A DNA stretch of 64,000 bases from Epinephelus fuscoguttatus. Lineage: Eukaryota > Chordata > Actinopteri > Perciformes > Serranidae. The translations under genes and the position numbers were made by a program. This document shows, one piece after another, positions 23,301-35,117 of the stretch. Numbering within the stretch: position 1 is the first letter of the stretch; every line of letters starts with the position of its first letter. The notes under the pieces are model-generated. The model saw only the letters and a program-made list of their open reading frames with translations, had not been told where the DNA came from and made no database searches. The DNA lies in NCBI RefSeq assembly GCF_011397635.1, contig NC_064773.1, positions 25,608,949-25,672,948 on the forward strand, given 5' to 3'.

Positions 23301-25240
23301 CTTCTGGATGCTTTTTCCCCCCACTCTCTCTTAAAGAAGCTTCACTTTCTTTTTGAGTTTGCATTTGCCCTGTGGCACAGAAATAATTGCATAATTCTGC
23401 TGTTGTTTGGATTTCTCTTTCACGGATCAAATAAAAACGCAAACTGGTTGTGGGATTCAGAGTGTAATTATTCCACAGCGAGTGGATTTGTGACATTGCC
23501 CCTCTTATTAGTGACGATTAGGGTGACAGGCTGTCAGTGCTTCGTGTCCCTGCCCCTCAGGCCCTGCTATAAACAAAGGAGACTATTTTACATCAGTCAG
23601 GCTCATCAGCAGCTCGTGTCTGAAGCTTGATATGCCCTCTGACGACAAACACGTGTTGACATGCATAGGCTATTACTGTATGTTGCATGAGACACTTGGT
23701 GCTCAAGGTCAGATCGGATGCCAAACGCAGCCTCAAGGTTAGCGAACTTTTCCTGCTCCGTTTCAATTTCGACAGGAAAGAGATTTTCACACTGAAAGAA
23801 CTGTTATCTCAAATTCCACCCTGGCTGCCGTGCCGTGCCTCAGTACACCCCTGATCTCCTGAAACACGTTAAATTTGCTCCAAATCGGCTGTGTTGCGAT
23901 GACTAAACGCGCCGACATCTCAGCTCATGCTACAAATTGTTTGGCTTGCAGAGCTGTGGGTTGGGGCGGGGGGGTGTTGCAGGGTCTATATCTCTCTGTG
24001 TGCTCTCCTGGGGCACTTTGCCTGTAATTTAATTAGCGAGCACAAGCCAAAGTAAAATATTGACCTTGTAAGGCTGCCATACCTCTGTACCTGCCTGCTC
24101 CCAGCGAGGAGATGAATAGGCACACATTCCCTCTGCTCACTCTTCACGCTTTCTCATCATACACACTCTCTCTCTTGGTCCTGCTGTCTGTTTGGCAACG
24201 AGTCTCACACACACATACATTCAAGTTTTCGCGAGCCCCGTCTGATCTCTGCGGTTGCATTTGGCTCACACGGCCAGTACAAGCCCCCTCAAAGAGCTTC
24301 TTATTTAGGACATAAATCATGAAACAGCAGGATCTGTTTGCGTATTCCTGAAAGTTATATTAATTCCCTAAACTACAGCAAGTTTTAGCTCTTAATAACA
24401 ACATAAAACCCAACTTGAGAGATGTTTTTAATGTGCTAAGCCATCAGAGGTGTCCTCCAGATTCACACTCTATGCTGGCAGATACACACAGCATTAGCAG
24501 CAGCACTTACCCTGGATCTCAGCAGTGTTGGTAATTGATCAGTGGGAGGATGAGAGAATATCCAGAGATGAGAGTGTTTGTCAAACAGGCCAGGACAGTG
24601 ACATTAATCTTCCCTACTTATGTGTCCTGCATCTTAATGTGCCGCTCAGTACCTGAAGGCCCCGTCCTGAAATTTGTAGCCAACACTTAAGAGACGGAAT
24701 GGGACTCATTCTTTACAGCATGTACGTAGGCTATCTGCACCAGTGAGACAGTGTTTTTTCAAGACTTAGCCTCATCACTTTAAAGTCAAAGTGAAGTTTG
24801 AATTCTCTTCGCTCTCCTTTTGCAGATATTGTGCTAATGTATTTGTTTTTTCAAAAGGGACATGTGATTTATTATTGGAAATGGCCAGCAGTGCTCAGAC
24901 ATTGTTAGGAACTTCCATAGTTTCATGGCTACCGACTGCAGCACGTTATAACCGTGTACAGACCTGTAAAGCAAGCTCAGATAGTGGTGGTCATGTAGCT
25001 GCTGTCAGCAATTGAAGACATCTATTCTCTTTAAAGCTTGAAACATTTGAAATGACCAATAGTAAGTTTGGATTTCACACAAAAAAGGAAGCTAGCAGGC
25101 TAGGCTGAACAGCTTATTTTGAAAGGTTGTTGCTAATTAGCCTACCTTGCTACCATTAGCATTGATTTCAACGCTGCTTTCAATCACTGACAGTTTCTTC
25201 TCCTCATCCCTTATTTATTTTCTTGCTTGTCTGTTTTTTG
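23301..25240. other. intergenic upstream of smim30, mostly unique
   Basis: No exon or repeat family recognised with confidence. Distal smim30 promoter elements could lie here. The 119-residue ORF at 23271-23630 has no domain and overlaps the smim30 promoter. Confidence 0.35.
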
Positions 25241-25335
25241 TTTTGCCCCTGAATGTGTAAAGCGTCTTTGAGTGCCTTAAAAAGCGCTATATAAGTATAA
25301 TGTATTATTATTATTATCATCATTATTATTATTTC
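25241..25335 (+). repeat. 3' tail of a retroposon with (ATT)n end
   Basis: The sequence GTAAAGCGTCTTTGAGTG, then AAAAAGCGCTATATAAGT and a run of ATT units (25303-25332), is the usual 3' end of a fish LINE/SINE family. Only the last 95 bases are recognisable, so this is a severely 5'-truncated copy. Confidence 0.6.
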
Positions 25336-25469
25336 CACTAGATGTTAGATTTCATTTATGTTATTTCATAAATCACAACATGGTATATTATCAGCAAGTC
25401 CTCCAACCTTTCCCCTCGTTTCCACTTATGTAGAGTACGGAGACAAGACTACGGTGGCCGACAAGGACA

Positions 25470-25635
25470 AACGCGATGCAAACAGAGAAACGCACTGCAA
25501 ATAGAGAAACATACTGCATATGAGAAAACAAATGCGACGGGAAAACGCATTGCATATACAGAAACGTGCTGCATATACAGAAACACACTGCAAATAAAAA
25601 AACAAAGCAAAAAGAAAACACTGCATATACACTCA
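25470..25635. repeat. short degenerate array of AAACRCACTGCAWATA units
   Basis: About seven imperfect 18-22-base units such as AAACGCACTGCAAATAGAG and AAACGTGCTGCATATACAG. It lies 60 bases upstream of the exon-like ATG at 25694. Confidence 0.6.
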
Positions 25636-25693
25636 TACAACGGAAGTGCTCCAGGCCTCCAGGGGCAGTGCCGAGCTTCCACCCAAGAGACAG

Positions 25694-25761
25694 ATGAGTG
25701 AGCAAGAAGAAGAAAGTTATGTTTGGAGGAAAGTTGGAGCCGGGACAGGCAACACAGAAAG
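25694..25761 (+). other. exon-like segment: ATG frame ending in a GTAAGT donor
   Basis: An ATG opens 22 codons with no stop, acidic then basic (starting MSEQEEESYVW). They end exactly at AG|GTAAGTAT, a near-perfect splice donor. A polypyrimidine tract plus CCCCCACAG at 26277-26294 could be the partner acceptor, but joining them gives a stop after about a dozen codons. Another frame just inside reads CPFCG, a zinc-ribbon-like start. It could be a transposon exon, a young gene or chance. Confidence 0.25.
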
Positions 25762-25769
25762 GTAAGTAT

Positions 25770-26950
25770 ATATTTTTTATTTTTCTTTCTTTCTTGTTTT
25801 CTTGTGGCCCTCATATTTTACTGTATAATGAAAGTGAACCTGATTTACACAGCTGACGTTAGCGTGCTAGAGACTTTGAGTTCTACACGAGTAGTGTATC
25901 CGTAGTAGTAATGTTAGCTAACAGTACTGTAACTAACATTACTTTCCGGGACACCCCAGGGATTTGATTGCATTTAACGTTAGTTTATTTTCGACCTCGT
26001 CTCCACATATGATTGGATACTTTATTGATCAGTGATGGGCTTTTGAATAAGAGGAAGGTGGAGTGAGGTGAAAGGGAGAGAAGGTGTGTAAAAAGAAATG
26101 TAGGTGCAGAGGGCATAAATAATTTAAGCTGTGAAGAGATGACAACTCGATTGCAGGTAAATAACGGTGAGAGCACAGGGAGATGAAGGTAATCAGATAA
26201 TAATAGTGTTTAAATATTTAGGAAAACTAACTATCCACTGTCTCTCACATAAGCTCGCTGACCTTGCAAACTTTCTTTTTTTTTTCCCCCACAGATGTAA
26301 CGTTACTGTCCGTTCTGTGGATCTACCGTGACAGCTTCCCCAGGCTTTTGTTGTGTGTGCTTGTACTCAAATGGATCTTGGTACTATCTTGCTTGCCTAA
26401 TTCAGTTACAAGCATGTTAAATGTGTTTCAAAATGACTTGCAAGATCAATGATGAGACCTTTAGTGAGCTTAAAGGGGATCTGCTCATTTTCCAGTGTTA
26501 TCCTCAGACTCCACGAGAGCTTTGCATGAATCTTAGTCTTAGAAACCACGTGCTTGTGAGCACATGAAATATGGAATATATCGATTGGCGAGATGACATC
26601 AGCTTGCATTCAGAACAGTCTTAGGCTTGTGCTTTCTACTCACAGGGATTACTTCTACGTAGGTTTATCCCATTATTTGAAACTTTGGCCATGTGCCGAT
26701 ATTTTAACATTATATACATACATGTATATTATATATATGAGATGAGGAAAAATGCATGCCTGCAATGCAATGCAATGTATGATAAGTCCCCTTTAAAAGA
26801 GTTAATAAAGGAGTAATGAATAAATAAGAGTAATTAATGTCTCATTCCTGTCTTTTCTTATTTTCATTGTAGCAGCAAGGTCTGGTGTAGAGTCCTTTCT
26901 TAAATTTAGGGAAATAAAAGAGAGGGAGAGAAAGACAATTCTTTTCAAAG
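25770..26950. other. intergenic, no gene recognised
   Basis: No confident coding sequence apart from the possible exon boundary near 26295. A short ATATAT-rich patch lies at 26708-26740. Confidence 0.35.
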
Positions 26951-26953
26951 ACA

Positions 26954-27270
26954 CATTGGTTCGACAGCCCATTGGTTCGACATCCCATTGTTCCGACCAT
27001 ATTAAACTCATTGTTCCGAAGTCCGTTCCGAAATCATCATGATGCCCTGTGGTTAAGGTCTGGTTAGGTTTAGGCACAAAAACCACTTGGTTAGGGTCAG
27101 GAAAAGATCATGGTGTGGGTTAAAATGAAAAAGAAAGTGGCAAACACATAAGCCGTGAGCCTGCTCTGCCTCAAGCAGGTTGCGGCGCACCATACACCTG
27201 CCGCGAGCCGTTCAGCACCACGGACAGTCGGACTAATGGGATGTCGAACCAATGGGCTGTTGAACCAATG
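26954..27270. mobile_element. MITE with 36-bp terminal inverted repeats, family D
   Basis: The left terminus (26954-26989) and right terminus (27235-27270) are inverted repeats with one mismatch in 36. Each end is built from a tandem 16-mer, CATTGGTTCGACAGCC then CATTGGTTCGACATCC. Both flanks carry ACA, so a 3-bp target duplication is possible. The interior (GGCACAAAAACCACTTGGTT, AAAGATCATG) is shared with the element at 45062-45750. Confidence 0.85.
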
Positions 27271-27945
27271 ACATGGACCCCAGAAAACAGTGAAGGTATA
27301 CTCACACACCAGTGACCATGTAGACTCATACAAAGTCAAATGACAGATTATACAGATGTGTTACATTTTATTGATTTCCATTTTCTTCTCTTTCTTCTGA
27401 ATCAGATCCTCTTCTGTGGAGTTGCCCGATGCTGACCCTGACAAACAAAGGGAGAAAAAGATAAAGAGACAACATTTTTCAGCAAGAACAGGCTGCAGCA
27501 CATTATCCAGTCTGCAGAGAAGACCTTCAGCTGCAATCTGCATTCAGTAAATGCAGCACGTTTCTGTATTTGCTGCATTTTCCCTTTGTCCCTTTGTCCT
27601 TATCGGCCACCGTACAAGACAACCAGAAGTCCATTCAGTCCTGTGGCAATCTGCGTGATATCCGATATGCTTGCAAAACTCCTCCCCTCTGTAATATTTC
27701 AGCCCCAAATTTGCTTCGAGAACATTAAAAAAAAAATGGAACTTTTGCGGTGGATTAAGAAGAGACTGTATAACTGTGTGCTAGCTTAGCTAACAGGCTA
27801 TTTCCGTCAATTCAGTTGCCTGTGTTGCTTGTTAATAACTTGTTTATCTAGTTTGAGTAATGTTATTCTGTTAGAATGTGGTTATATATTATATACAGTT
27901 AGATTGTCATTATGACTCCTTTGCCGTTAATACGTCATTTTAATT
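27271..27945. other. intergenic, no gene recognised
   Basis: No coding or repeat structure that I can support. Confidence 0.35.
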
Positions 27946-27946
27946 G

Positions 27947-28207
27947 AATATTTCACAAAACGTGCCACGTACCTGGCAGGTCCTGTTTTTTGTCCAGGTA
28001 ATGTTCCAAGCCCATATTCCAAACCATTGGATGGCTAAAAACTGATAAAATTAGCCTCTCCCCCATGGCTACAGGTAGTTTCTATTAGGTTTCTATCCAT
28101 TCGTAAAGAAAAGCGCTTCCTTGCGTTGGACACTAGAGGTGTCATGTGTATGTTTACGGATCTACAGACGGCAGTCACATACGTAAGTGGAAAATGAGGT
28201 GTTACAA
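27947..28207 (+). repeat. interspersed repeat, family E copy 1
   Basis: About 260 bases match 49014-49275 in the same orientation. Shared blocks are TGCCACGTACCTGRCAGG, TTAGCCTCTCCCCCATGGC then TACAGGTAGTTTCTAT, and CTTCCTTGCGTTGGACACTA followed by TTTACGGATCTACAGAC. No terminal inverted repeats. Class unknown. Confidence 0.75.
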
Positions 28208-31195
28208 TCACATAGGTTTTATGTTCCTATCCTCTTATATGACCCACATGAGTATTTCCTAGATTAGCATGCCCCTACCGGTGAACGACAGAATAGGTTG
28301 TATGTGATTGTTCATGAGTGAGTTTTAAAAACGTGGTTGACATTGTGAAACAACCAACCTGACTTTCGTAGGACTTAGCGCTGCTGCATGTGTGTGACAG
28401 AGTGATGCAGAGACGTGCAATGCATGCAATGTTTCTGTCAGTTATTCATAACTCAGAATGCCACAGGTCGAGCCCCATCATTAGATGCAAAGCAGATGCT
28501 TCACTACAGTTGCCAGCCGAGATAATCTTTCACAGTTTGTCTTACCTGTTCCTTTTTTTGGTCAGACTGCCAATTTAATTGGTTTAAGCGGGGGTCAATG
28601 ACTGCACTGAGGACGCTGGCCTCATCTGTGTGTGACACTTGCCACCTCTTTTTAGTTTCCTCCAACAGTTAACTGGTGAAAAACAAAACCAAAAAACAAA
28701 GTATTCAGATACTGATTTGGACGTTGATTACCATGGCAACTATTTAAGTTTCAAGGCTTTGAGCTTTTAACGTGACTTGACATATCTCACATGACATACG
28801 TACAGCCCTGACTTTTGGTTTTACATGGGACATGAACACCAGCCTCCTGGATGAAAGTCCTGTGTCCATTTGACCCATCCCCTTTCCACCTCTACACTCT
28901 TTATACTGTGTCGCCTAAATTCCTTTTTTGCTCCCGTCATAATTACAACTGTCACCAGAGGTCACCTCCTAACAATAAACCTAAATATGCATCAAAATTC
29001 CTGTTTGTAAAAATAACCTGTGTGGGCGGATTTTAGGTGACATTCTCTATATTACTGTACACGTACATATGACTGACATGCGCAGAGTCCTCAGATCAAA
29101 TGATACAACGTAACAACCACTGCTGGTTCACTGCCCGTGTTGCTATGCTGTGCTGAATTCAAGGGATAATGAGCAATTTTCAGTGCTCACTCGCCCACAC
29201 AGATATTGCACCTATCAAATTACCATTACCAACAGTGTCACTCTGAACCAAAAATTCACACCCTCTGGAGAGCACAATTGTAACACATAAATAGGAATAT
29301 TATTTCTCTTTTGAAAATCAAAAACAAAAGCAATGATATACATCTGGATTCTGAGCAGAAAATAGTACTTTAGTTTCAAGTTTCTGTCTGTGTGCATTGC
29401 AGTGACTCCACTTTTTATTTATCCTTCCCATTTGACTTTAAGAGACATTTCTTCCCCTCACTCGAGTTTAAGTGCCACTGGCTGCCAGGAAGTCAGTGGC
29501 ATACCTGGCAAGGAAGGCGCTCCATAAAAATGTCAGTCTCAGCTGGTGTTTTAATCCAGTATAGAGATGTAAAATCTTGCATATGTGTGTGGGTTGGCAT
29601 AAAGTTTTTGTTGATGGTGTTTGTCTTGCAAAAAAGAACATTCACAGACCTTTATATATCATGTCAAGTGTGAACTTCTTCTGAATGTTTTAATATTCAT
29701 CAAGACTCCAGTTTAAATCTTCATCTCTGTGTTGCCTGAGTTATGTTTTGTATCTTACTTACTCTGCCAAGGATATGGCGCCTAGGTTATCTGTCCTCAG
29801 ATGTGTTAGAGGTACGATGGACTGAAAAGGCCAGTTCTCAGAGTCCTCGCTTTTGTAAGCATCATCCGTTCTCAATTACTTTCCACAACAGCGAAGACAG
29901 AGTTCCACCTTTACCAAACAGCACAAAACATCTCTCCCTGAAGATTAATTATGTTCTGAAATTGGTTTTTCAGAAAACACTGAAAAGCTGACCCTTTAAA
30001 GGAATTGCTGCTTTTGTAGTGGTTCAGTGCCCCATCCATAATGAATTGTACCGTGAGGGACATGACAAATGGATTTTCCTGTCTCTTTTGTGGCACAGTT
30101 CGAGACATTAAAATACTTAGGAGGGTCTGAATCAACACCAGAAAAAGAAAGAAAGGGCAGCTCGGCTCCGTGTTGGACTACACTGACTCACGCGCTGTTA
30201 GGGACGTGGGATGAGCTGAAACACACCACAAAACCTGCAAAAAGATGAATGACGCAGTGTAATTATCTATTCACATTGGAAGCTGAGAGGGAGTCTGAGG
30301 GTGGATGCTCGACAATCACGCATCTTAGTGTTACGCTGACAGTTGTATAATGCTTTAAAGGGTAATCAATTCATTCTTGCATATTTGCTTTGTCTTTGCG
30401 GAGACTTGAAATTTGCTTGAGATAATTTGTGAATATTAACTCTTCTTTTATGCCAGTGCTACATTATCATCACGTAGTATGCAGTCATAACCTCACTACT
30501 CAGTGCTTTCAAGTGATATTTGAGAGCTTATTTATCCTTTTTTCTTTTCTGAGTGCAGTTGAGTGCCAAATCTTAGATGTCAGTTACCCTGAAGCGCTTG
30601 AATTGAGCAAGAAACAGAAAACACTACCTGCAACCATGGAAAGATAAAATGACATGACAAAATAAAAATGAGACATTTGCTGTGATTGATTTCCTACCTC
30701 GAGAAAGTCTCTGCAAGTTCATTTACTGAGCTGAATAGAAACTAATGGCCGCCTGGAAGGTAAGAAATCAATCCACAGTATTGTAGAAAGATCACTGCTC
30801 ACCAAATTTGTTGTTGGAGGTGCATGAGGATATGTACATTCCCTTCTGTGTGATATTAATTGAGGCGAGCTTTTGATCAGCTTTCTCTGTTTCAAGCCTG
30901 GAGTTTCTTGTTTCAAGAGGAAATCAATTTTAAAATATGTGGCATTCTTTTGAAAATAGTCCGCAGAAATGTTTCTGTGGCTCTGTAGTTAATAGGATAA
31001 CCAAGCAAGTCAGTATGGCTCTGTTAAAAAGTGTGAAAAAACTTTCACACTTAAAAAATTAATTAAGAAGTTAAAGAATTGAGAATTTTACTATTTATAA
31101 GAAACATATTTATAAACTCTGATTTGTAAACTGGTTATTTTTCTGATTTTTTTTAGGAGCAATAAGCTGTCAACACACAACACAATAGCTGTATA
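28208..31195. other. intergenic, mostly unique
   Basis: No exon recognised. It contains a perfect 10-bp hairpin at 31029-31052, AAGTGTGAAA loop AAAC TTTCACACTT. Otherwise unremarkable. Confidence 0.35.
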
Positions 31196-31199
31196 CTGG

Positions 31200-31622
31200 C
31201 AATATCAGGCCCCCAGGAGCTGCGCCGGACTTTAAAGTTAATCACGTGATGCCCTGTGGTCCACAAAGACGTTTTCCCATAGACTTAAATGGTGAGTGAA
31301 TAGTCAGTAAATCAGTGGATACATTTTCTGAGTGTCACAACCTCCACCAAATGATTCATTTTACTATCTGCATTTGATGCATTCAGTCCAATAACATTTG
31401 TCGGCTCAGCCGGCAGAAGTCTCTTTGACACCTGCTCTATGGGCCTCACACTGTGGAAGTAGTACTGATCATCTGGACAATTTTTTATGCGGCATCTGAA
31501 TTTTTTTTGGCTTCATGAACCACTGAGCTGACCACTAACCCTTTAATAGGAATCAAAGGGGCCCCACCTCCAGCCCTGTGTCCAGTTTTGTTTATACATC
31601 CATGGTTGATATGGAGAATGTG
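31200..31622 (+). repeat. interspersed repeat, family A copy 2
   Basis: Second copy of the family at 100-612, same strand. It has GCGCCGGACTTTAAAG, CACGTGAT, CCCATAGACTTAAATGG, AAATCAGTGGAT and TTTGGCTTCATGAACCACTG in the same order. The copies are diverged by many small indels, so both are old. Confidence 0.65.
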
Positions 31623-33388
31623 TTTGCTAAGAATAGTCTAGTCAAACCAAGTCCCTGGTGTGCTTACATCAATGACCCTTGATTTATTTATACCTTGAAG
31701 TCAAACTTTATCCAATGCTTTATCCAGTTCTCTTTAAACATCCATGATTTAAACATCCAGCAGACACGGAGCAGCTTTGGCTTTCTTTTGGAGCTGATGG
31801 AAAAATGTCTGACTCTTCAGCTGCTCTATGTTCACCAGCTAATTGCTAATATAGTCTGTCCGTTATAAAGTGCTGGGTGGGTAGCGTACAGTGTTTTGTT
31901 GTGTTTTGTTTTATTGCTGGTAACAGCTGCAGCTGCGAGGTCATAAAACAGTAAAGTTGGAAGCTGTAAAACTTAAATATCTGACGCACAGCTGTAAAAC
32001 ATTGTATCACTTGGTTAATGTTGTGAAACGGTCACAGTTAGGTTACAGCAAAAAAAACTACTTGGTAAGGTTAAAAAAAAGTCATGCTCGGGGTAAAAAT
32101 AAGTATAATTTTACTCAACATGACGTAAGTATGTCACATGACCATAGTCAGCCATACATAAATTGCGCTAACAATGTGTTAAAACAACATCAACTTTAGG
32201 TTTCACTGACTGTGGTGTGCTTGAGTTTGCTCCACCTACCTGCCCTCCCATCCCATGTTGACTTTCTCGCTCTTTGTATTACATCAGTTGCTCTCAGCGT
32301 CAAGTATTCCAGCGGATGAGTTTATATAGACGTTAATTAAAAGCTTATAAACACACTTAAGGGTGCCTTTGGTGTCTATCACATGTCGTGACAAAGCAGT
32401 GGTATTTACTGTAACACCCTGGTAATAAGAAGGGGCTTAAGTGAACAATGTAGAATTGAGTCATAATTTGCAGCGGGTTTGTTATTATGACCAGCTTATT
32501 TTACATTAAAAAATGGTTTTCTTGATATAAAAATATCAATTAGTGCAGCTTTAAGTACTTACTCTTGACATTAAAATGGAACAACCTCTGTAAAACACAT
32601 TCTTCGACACATGGTTTATTTAGTGTGCTTAAAGCTCATAGCATCATATTACAGCAAAGTGGCTGTATCTCCCTGTGATTTTTCCCATGGTGTTTCTTAT
32701 GGAATGAGTGAAAGCAGAGAGAGTCCTGTCAGAGTGTAGCAGATAGCAGGAGTGACTTTAGCTCAACAGAGATATGATAAATTCATTTCAAAAATAAAAT
32801 ATCCCCCAAAAATGACCATTACCCTATCAAAGTGATTTATTACACAACATTTAAAGCAAAGCATTGAAAAAATAAATCACCTTGAGAGGAAACCTCACTT
32901 CTAGTTTACAAAATGATAATTCTTTAAACAGGCTGGGCGCTTTCCATGATGTATCTCCAGTGACGTATTTACCTTTTTATTCCTATAATGGATTTATAGT
33001 GTATTTGGAGAGCTGTGCAAACAGTTTCATTTCATTAGCATCTGTTTTGCTGATAAGCCTCTCCAAAACAAAATAGATGGATGCCTTTAGAATAGATGGA
33101 AAATGGTACAGTGCTGATTCACTCAAGGTGATCAAGTTTTCTCCAGCTACACACTAATGCGTATCCTGCGTCAAATATGGTCGACAGCCGAGTACATCAC
33201 AGTTATTCATAGCATGTGTGAGTGTGTGCACATGTATATGCATGGGAGATTGATAGCCCATCACATTTCCTGTCATGGTGTAAATATCACCTCTGTAGCT
33301 CGCAATGATGAACACAATGATGTGGTTGGTTCATCATCTGCTGTGTTCATTTCTATGGAAATGTTTGTCCAAGCACGTACACACACAT

Positions 33389-33431
<43 letters not shown>

Positions 33432-33546
33432 GGAAAAAAAGTCACAGGTTAAAAGACAGAGAGGTCTAGAATCACAAGGTGTTTCTCTTTAATGGGATGC
33501 TTGATGCTTTTTTGGATATAATCACTGTATGCTTGGTTGATGTTAA
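31623..33546. other. intergenic with CA tract
   Basis: No gene recognised. The stretch 31930-32200 resembles decayed MITE interior (repeated GTAAAAC and GGTTA words). A (CA)n tract lies at 33388-33430. Confidence 0.35.
33388..33430. repeat. (CA)n microsatellite
   Basis: About 20 CA units. Confidence 0.95.
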
Positions 33547-34130
33547 AGGAATAGTCCGACATTTTGGAAAATGTTCTTTTTTGCCTTTTTTTTCGCAGGG
33601 AGCTACATGAGAACATTGATGGCACTCTCAAATAAATATTAGGTGGAAGACAATGGGAGTTTGCATGTTCTCCCTGTGTCAGCGTGGGTTTTCTCCGGGT
33701 ACTCCGGCTTCCCCCCACAGTCCAAACACATGCAGATTGGGAACAGGTTAATTGGTGACTCTAAATTGTCCGTAGGTGTGAATGTGAGTGTGAATGGTGG
33801 TCTGTCTTTATGTGTCAGCCCTGTCCAGGGTGTACCCCACCTCTCACCCAATGTCAGCTGGGATAGGCTCCAGTCCCCCTGTGACCCTCAAGAGGATAGA
33901 AAGGTTAGAAAATGGATGGAAAATGGATAGATGGATGGATGGATGGATGAAAGACAATGACTTCTGAGAGGGTTTTTTAAAAGTTGGGACCTCAGGCTTG
34001 GTGTTTCCCCGTGTGTCCTGACTGATGCTAAGCTACGTTAACTGCCTGCATTGCTCTAGTGTCATAATTAACACACAAATATGAGTGGCTTTAATCTTCT
34101 TGTCTAACTCTCAGCAAGAGAGTGACTCTT
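33547..34130. mobile_element. fold-back MITE, family B copy 2, split by an insertion
   Basis: The left tip is AAAGGAATAGTCCGACATTTTGG. The right arm holds the complement of the family arm: GATGCTAAGCTACGTTAAC, then CTTCTTGTCTAACTCTCAGC. The two halves are separated by the retroposon at 33656-33950, so this MITE is older than that insertion. Confidence 0.65.
33656..33950 (+). mobile_element. short retroposon with (GGAT)n tail and 9-bp target duplication, family F
   Basis: Flanked by perfect direct repeats AAGACAATG (33647-33655 and 33951-33959). It carries the classic fish block order GCATGTTCTCCCTGTGTCAG, CCGGGTACTCCGGCTTCCCC, AATTGGTGACTCTAAATTG, CAGCTGGGATAGGCTCCAG and a 3' GGATGGAT tail. 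Retroposons with such tetramer tails are typical of RTE-clade (Rex3-like) machinery; that link is inferred from the tail. A reverse-oriented copy is at 38187-38528. Confidence 0.85.
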
Positions 34131-34466
34131 CCTATAGTGATAGCCAAAGAAGATCTCCACAATCAGCACAGTCTCAAGGTGGATACTCAAGATCAGAGTC
34201 ACCTAATTTGTCTTGCATGCACAAGCTCCGAACAATCCTCAGAAAGACAGAGAGGTGAATAAAACACATAAAAAAACATCTGTAACGTTGCCCTCAAGCA
34301 GTCATAAAAAAGACAATACACCATAAGCAACCATATGTCCCTCTGACAAACACTGTTATGTGATAAACACATCTACATAATGTATGTCCTACATTCAAAA
34401 ACCCACACCCAGTCATAGTATGTGTGTGAAGTTTGATTCAAATCTATTTTATGTTCTTGATTGCAA

Positions 34467-34469
<3 letters not shown>

Positions 34470-34528
<59 letters not shown>
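34470..34528. repeat. (GT)n microsatellite, about 30 units
   Basis: Perfect GT repeat directly upstream of the 133-bp tandem family. Confidence 0.95.
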
Positions 34529-34529
<1 letters not shown>

Positions 34530-34623
34530 ACAGTCATAATTTTATCCTGTTAGACATTTCTGTAAAAATTGTCATAATAAGTAAATGTATTCTTGAATTT
34601 TGGCTAAAAACACGTTTTGTGAA

Positions 34624-35010
34624 GTCACACTGACCTTGACCTTTGGCCTTCAACCTCCAAATTCGAATTAGTTCATTGCTGAGTCCAATTAGACATTTGA
34701 GACAAATTTGAGAAAATTCTTGAAATATCGCATTCACGAGAATGAGACGGACAAGGTCAGATTGACCTTAACCTTTGACCTTCAGCTACCAAATTCAAAT
34801 CAGTTCATCACTGAGTGCAATGAACATTTGTGCCAAATTCCTACGAGGTGTTCTTGAGGTATTGTGTTCACTAGAATGAGACAGACAAGGTCACAGTGGC
34901 CTTTACCTTTGACCTTTGACCACCAAAATCTAACTGGTTCGTCCTTGAGTCCAAGTGGACAGTTGTCCCAATTTCTTGAGATATCATGTTCACAAGAATG
35001 GATTAGGGTG
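34624..35010 (+). repeat. three tandem copies of a 132-134-bp repeat
   Basis: The TGACCTTGACCTTTGG-type block recurs at 34631, 34763 and 34897. Each is followed by CAACCTCCAAATTC, GTTCATYRCTGAGTCCAA, then GAGATATCGTGTTCAC and AGAATGAGACAGACAAGGTC. This is a widely distributed fish tandem family. The units are 75-85% alike by eye. Confidence 0.85.
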
Positions 35011-35117
35011 ACAGCTATCGTCTATCATAAAGTTGTCGTATTTAAGACATTTATTGTCATAGTTGACTCCATTTAGTAAAACCCATGAGTAATAACATTG
35101 GAATTCCCATTAATTAC

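Noticed and set aside
23271..23630. 119-codon plus-strand ORF beside smim30
   Set aside because: Overlaps the smim30 promoter, no domain or conserved motif visible.
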